Source of the DNA: Pinisolibacter sp040275425
GTDB taxonomy: Bacteria > Pseudomonadota > Alphaproteobacteria > Rhizobiales > Ancalomicrobiaceae
Direction of reading: 5' to 3'
Assembly (NCBI GenBank): GCA_040275425.1
Contig: JBEOKB010000066.1
Span: 1 to 8,615 of the forward strand
DNA length: 8,615 bases
Below are positions 7,842 to 8,615 of this stretch, in pieces. Position numbers and translations under genes: made by a program. A model generated the notes under the pieces. The model was not told where the DNA came from and did no database searches. It was given only the letters and a program-made list of their open reading frames with translations. Each line of letters starts with the position of its first letter. Position 1 is the first letter of the stretch.

Positions 7842-8381
7842 TTAGCGAATGTCGGCGCGCATGACAAGCGCGGTGGCGCCGGGAACGCTGCCGTGGGCGT
7901 AATATCCCCGTCGCTCGCCGACCTTCTCGAAGCGCAGACGGCGATAGAGAGTGACGGCGGCGGTGTTGCCGGCGTCGACCTCGAGGAAGAGCGAGGCGAC
8001 GCGATCGCGGTAGAGGCGGCGGCACAGCTCCTCGACCAGGGCGCGGCCGACGCCGCGACGGCGGTGCGACGGGGCGACGGCGATGGTCAGGATCTCGGCC
8101 TCGTCGACGACGACGCGCGCCAGCACGAAGCCGACCGCCGAGCGGGTGCCGAAGACGTTGGCGCGGCGCGCGACGATGCCGAACACGGTCTCCTCGCGCA
8201 GGAGCGCGGCGAGATCGGCGGTCGACCACGGCGCGGAGGGGAAGGAGGCGGCGTGGATCGCGGCGAGGGTCTCGGTGTCCTCGGCCCAGGCCTCCTCGAA
8301 GGCGATCGGCGGCGGGGGCGCCCAGAAGCTCCAGGGCGTGGCCCAGGCACCGACGTTCCAGATGTCGTCCCAGAAGCTCAT
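7842..8381 (-). CDS. rimI: GNAT-family N-acetyltransferase, RimI-like
   Basis: Probable protein N-alpha-acetyltransferase; RimI acetylates the N-terminus of ribosomal protein S18 and some other proteins using acetyl-CoA. The 179-residue protein has a GNAT fold from about residue 26: AAIHAASFPSAPWSTADLAALL (helix 1-2 region with the RimI-typical PW), AEILTIAVAPSHRRRGVGRALVEEL (95-119, with the acetyl-CoA pyrophosphate-binding RRRGVGRA), and LFLEVDAGNTAAVTLYRRLRFEKVGERRGYY (135-165), a RimI signature. The first 25 residues are an unusual Trp-rich extension (Trp4, 8, 13, 17, 20) followed by PPPP. The ATG at 8381 overlaps the tsaB stop (ATGA) and has GGAGG four bases upstream, so this start is well supported. 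Pairing with tsaB is common in bacteria and supports the RimI assignment over other GNAT enzymes. Confidence 0.92.
   Translation of the reverse strand: MSFWDDIWNVGAWATPWSFWAPPPPIAFEEAWAEDTETLAAIHAASFPSAPWSTADLAALLREETVFGIVARRANVFGTRSAVGFVLARVVVDEAEILTIAVAPSHRRRGVGRALVEELCRRLYRDRVASLFLEVDAGNTAAVTLYRRLRFEKVGERRGYYAHGSVPGATALVMRADIR
8321..8379 (-). repeat. 11-bp in-frame direct repeat at the start of rimI
   Basis: On the minus strand GAGCTTCTGGG occurs at 8379-8369 and again at 8331-8321. The 48-base offset is exactly 16 codons. Both copies are read in the same frame and encode Ser-Phe-Trp (residues 2-4 and 18-20). This may be a remnant of a small internal duplication, or convergence of the Trp-rich extension. 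Confidence 0.6.
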
Positions 8382-8615
8382 CGCGCCTCCGCCGAGAGAA
8401 GGGCGCCGGGAGTGAGCCGGGCGAGGCGGGCGCCGTCCTGCGGCTTGGCGTCGGGGGCGCGGACGTAGAGCGGCGCCGGCGAGGGGCAGGTGCCGCCGCA
8501 GGCGTCGAGGCGGGCGAGGGCGAGGCGGGCGACGGTCTCGATGCGCGGCACGACCGGCGCGGCGGAGATCTCCAGTTCGGGCGCGTGGGCGGCGACGAGC
8601 GCGGCACCGGTGCCG
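8378..8615 (-). CDS. tsaB: tRNA t6A37 threonylcarbamoyl transferase subunit TsaB (C-terminal part only)
   Basis: TsaB is the ASKHA-fold scaffold protein that joins TsaD and TsaE to form threonylcarbamoyl-adenosine at A37 of ANN-decoding tRNAs. Only the last 78 codons lie in the window; the N-terminus is beyond 8615. The visible part reads GTGAALVAAHAPELEIS, then RIETVARLALARLDACGG, then PLYVRAPDAKPQ, the last being the characteristic TsaB C-terminal signature, and ends in LLSAEAR. Its TGA overlaps the rimI ATG by four bases, typical of tsaB-rimI pairs. The assignment rests on the C-terminal signature and this neighbour, since the catalytic-fold N-terminus is not visible. There is no sign of a frameshift in the visible part. 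Confidence 0.9.
   Translation of the reverse strand, partial: GTGAALVAAHAPELEISAAPVVPRIETVARLALARLDACGGTCPSPAPLYVRAPDAKPQDGARLARLTPGALLSAEAR

Noticed and set aside
7804..8607. The fur reading frame stays open far upstream through rimI into tsaB, resembling a large fusion protein
   Set aside because: rimI is intact in another frame here with full GNAT motifs, and the upstream translation is Arg/Pro/Ser-rich shadow sequence. The fur start is set by TTG with GGGAGG at 7815-7801.

Overview
The window is a GC-rich stretch of ordinary bacterial chromosome, almost certainly from an alphaproteobacterium of the order Hyphomicrobiales (Rhizobiales). Three things point there. The order tsaB-rimI-fur/mur-plsC-miaB-phoH-ybeY-corC-lnt ends next to a PhrR/PraR-type HTH regulator, an arrangement known from rhizobia and relatives. 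The Fur protein lacks the structural-zinc cysteines, as alphaproteobacterial Fur/Mur proteins do. Codons end overwhelmingly in G or C. The genus cannot be named from the sequence alone. All nine genes are on the minus strand, so transcription runs from high to low coordinates. No tRNA, rRNA, CRISPR array, insertion sequence, prophage gene or attachment site is visible.

In transcription order, the first block (about 8615 to 6558) holds the C-terminal 78 codons of tsaB (t6A37 tRNA modification), rimI (GNAT N-acetyltransferase), a Fur/Mur metalloregulator and a PlsC-type 1-acyl-glycerol-3-phosphate acyltransferase. They are joined by a 4-nt ATGA overlap (tsaB/rimI), a 38-nt gap (rimI/fur) and a 4-nt gap (fur/plsC), so they are probably one operon. 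A 153-nt gap follows, with a 7-bp stem-loop just after plsC and a weak promoter candidate before miaB.

The second block (about 6404 to 575) is miaB-phoH-ybeY-corC-lnt, the same order as E. coli miaB-ybeZ-ybeY-ybeX-lnt. It joins tRNA methylthiolation, RNA and ribosome quality control (PhoH ATPase plus YbeY), a CBS-domain CorC protein and apolipoprotein N-acyltransferase. The miaB/phoH and phoH/ybeY junctions are 4-nt overlaps that use non-ATG starts (TTGA and GTGA), each with a GGAG seven bases upstream. This suggests translational coupling. lnt ends in tandem stops (TAG TAA).

A 249-nt intergenic region then leads to phrR, an XRE-family regulator whose C-terminus lies beyond base 1. It contains a perfect TTGACA box, and a 7-5-7 inverted repeat lies over the matching -10 position. 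This is a plausible operator-promoter for phrR and the most useful regulatory lead in the window.

No previously undescribed system was found. The points worth checking are small: the phrR operator-promoter candidate, a tryptophan-rich N-terminal extension of RimI containing an in-frame direct repeat, the non-ATG starts, and the cysteine-poor Fur.
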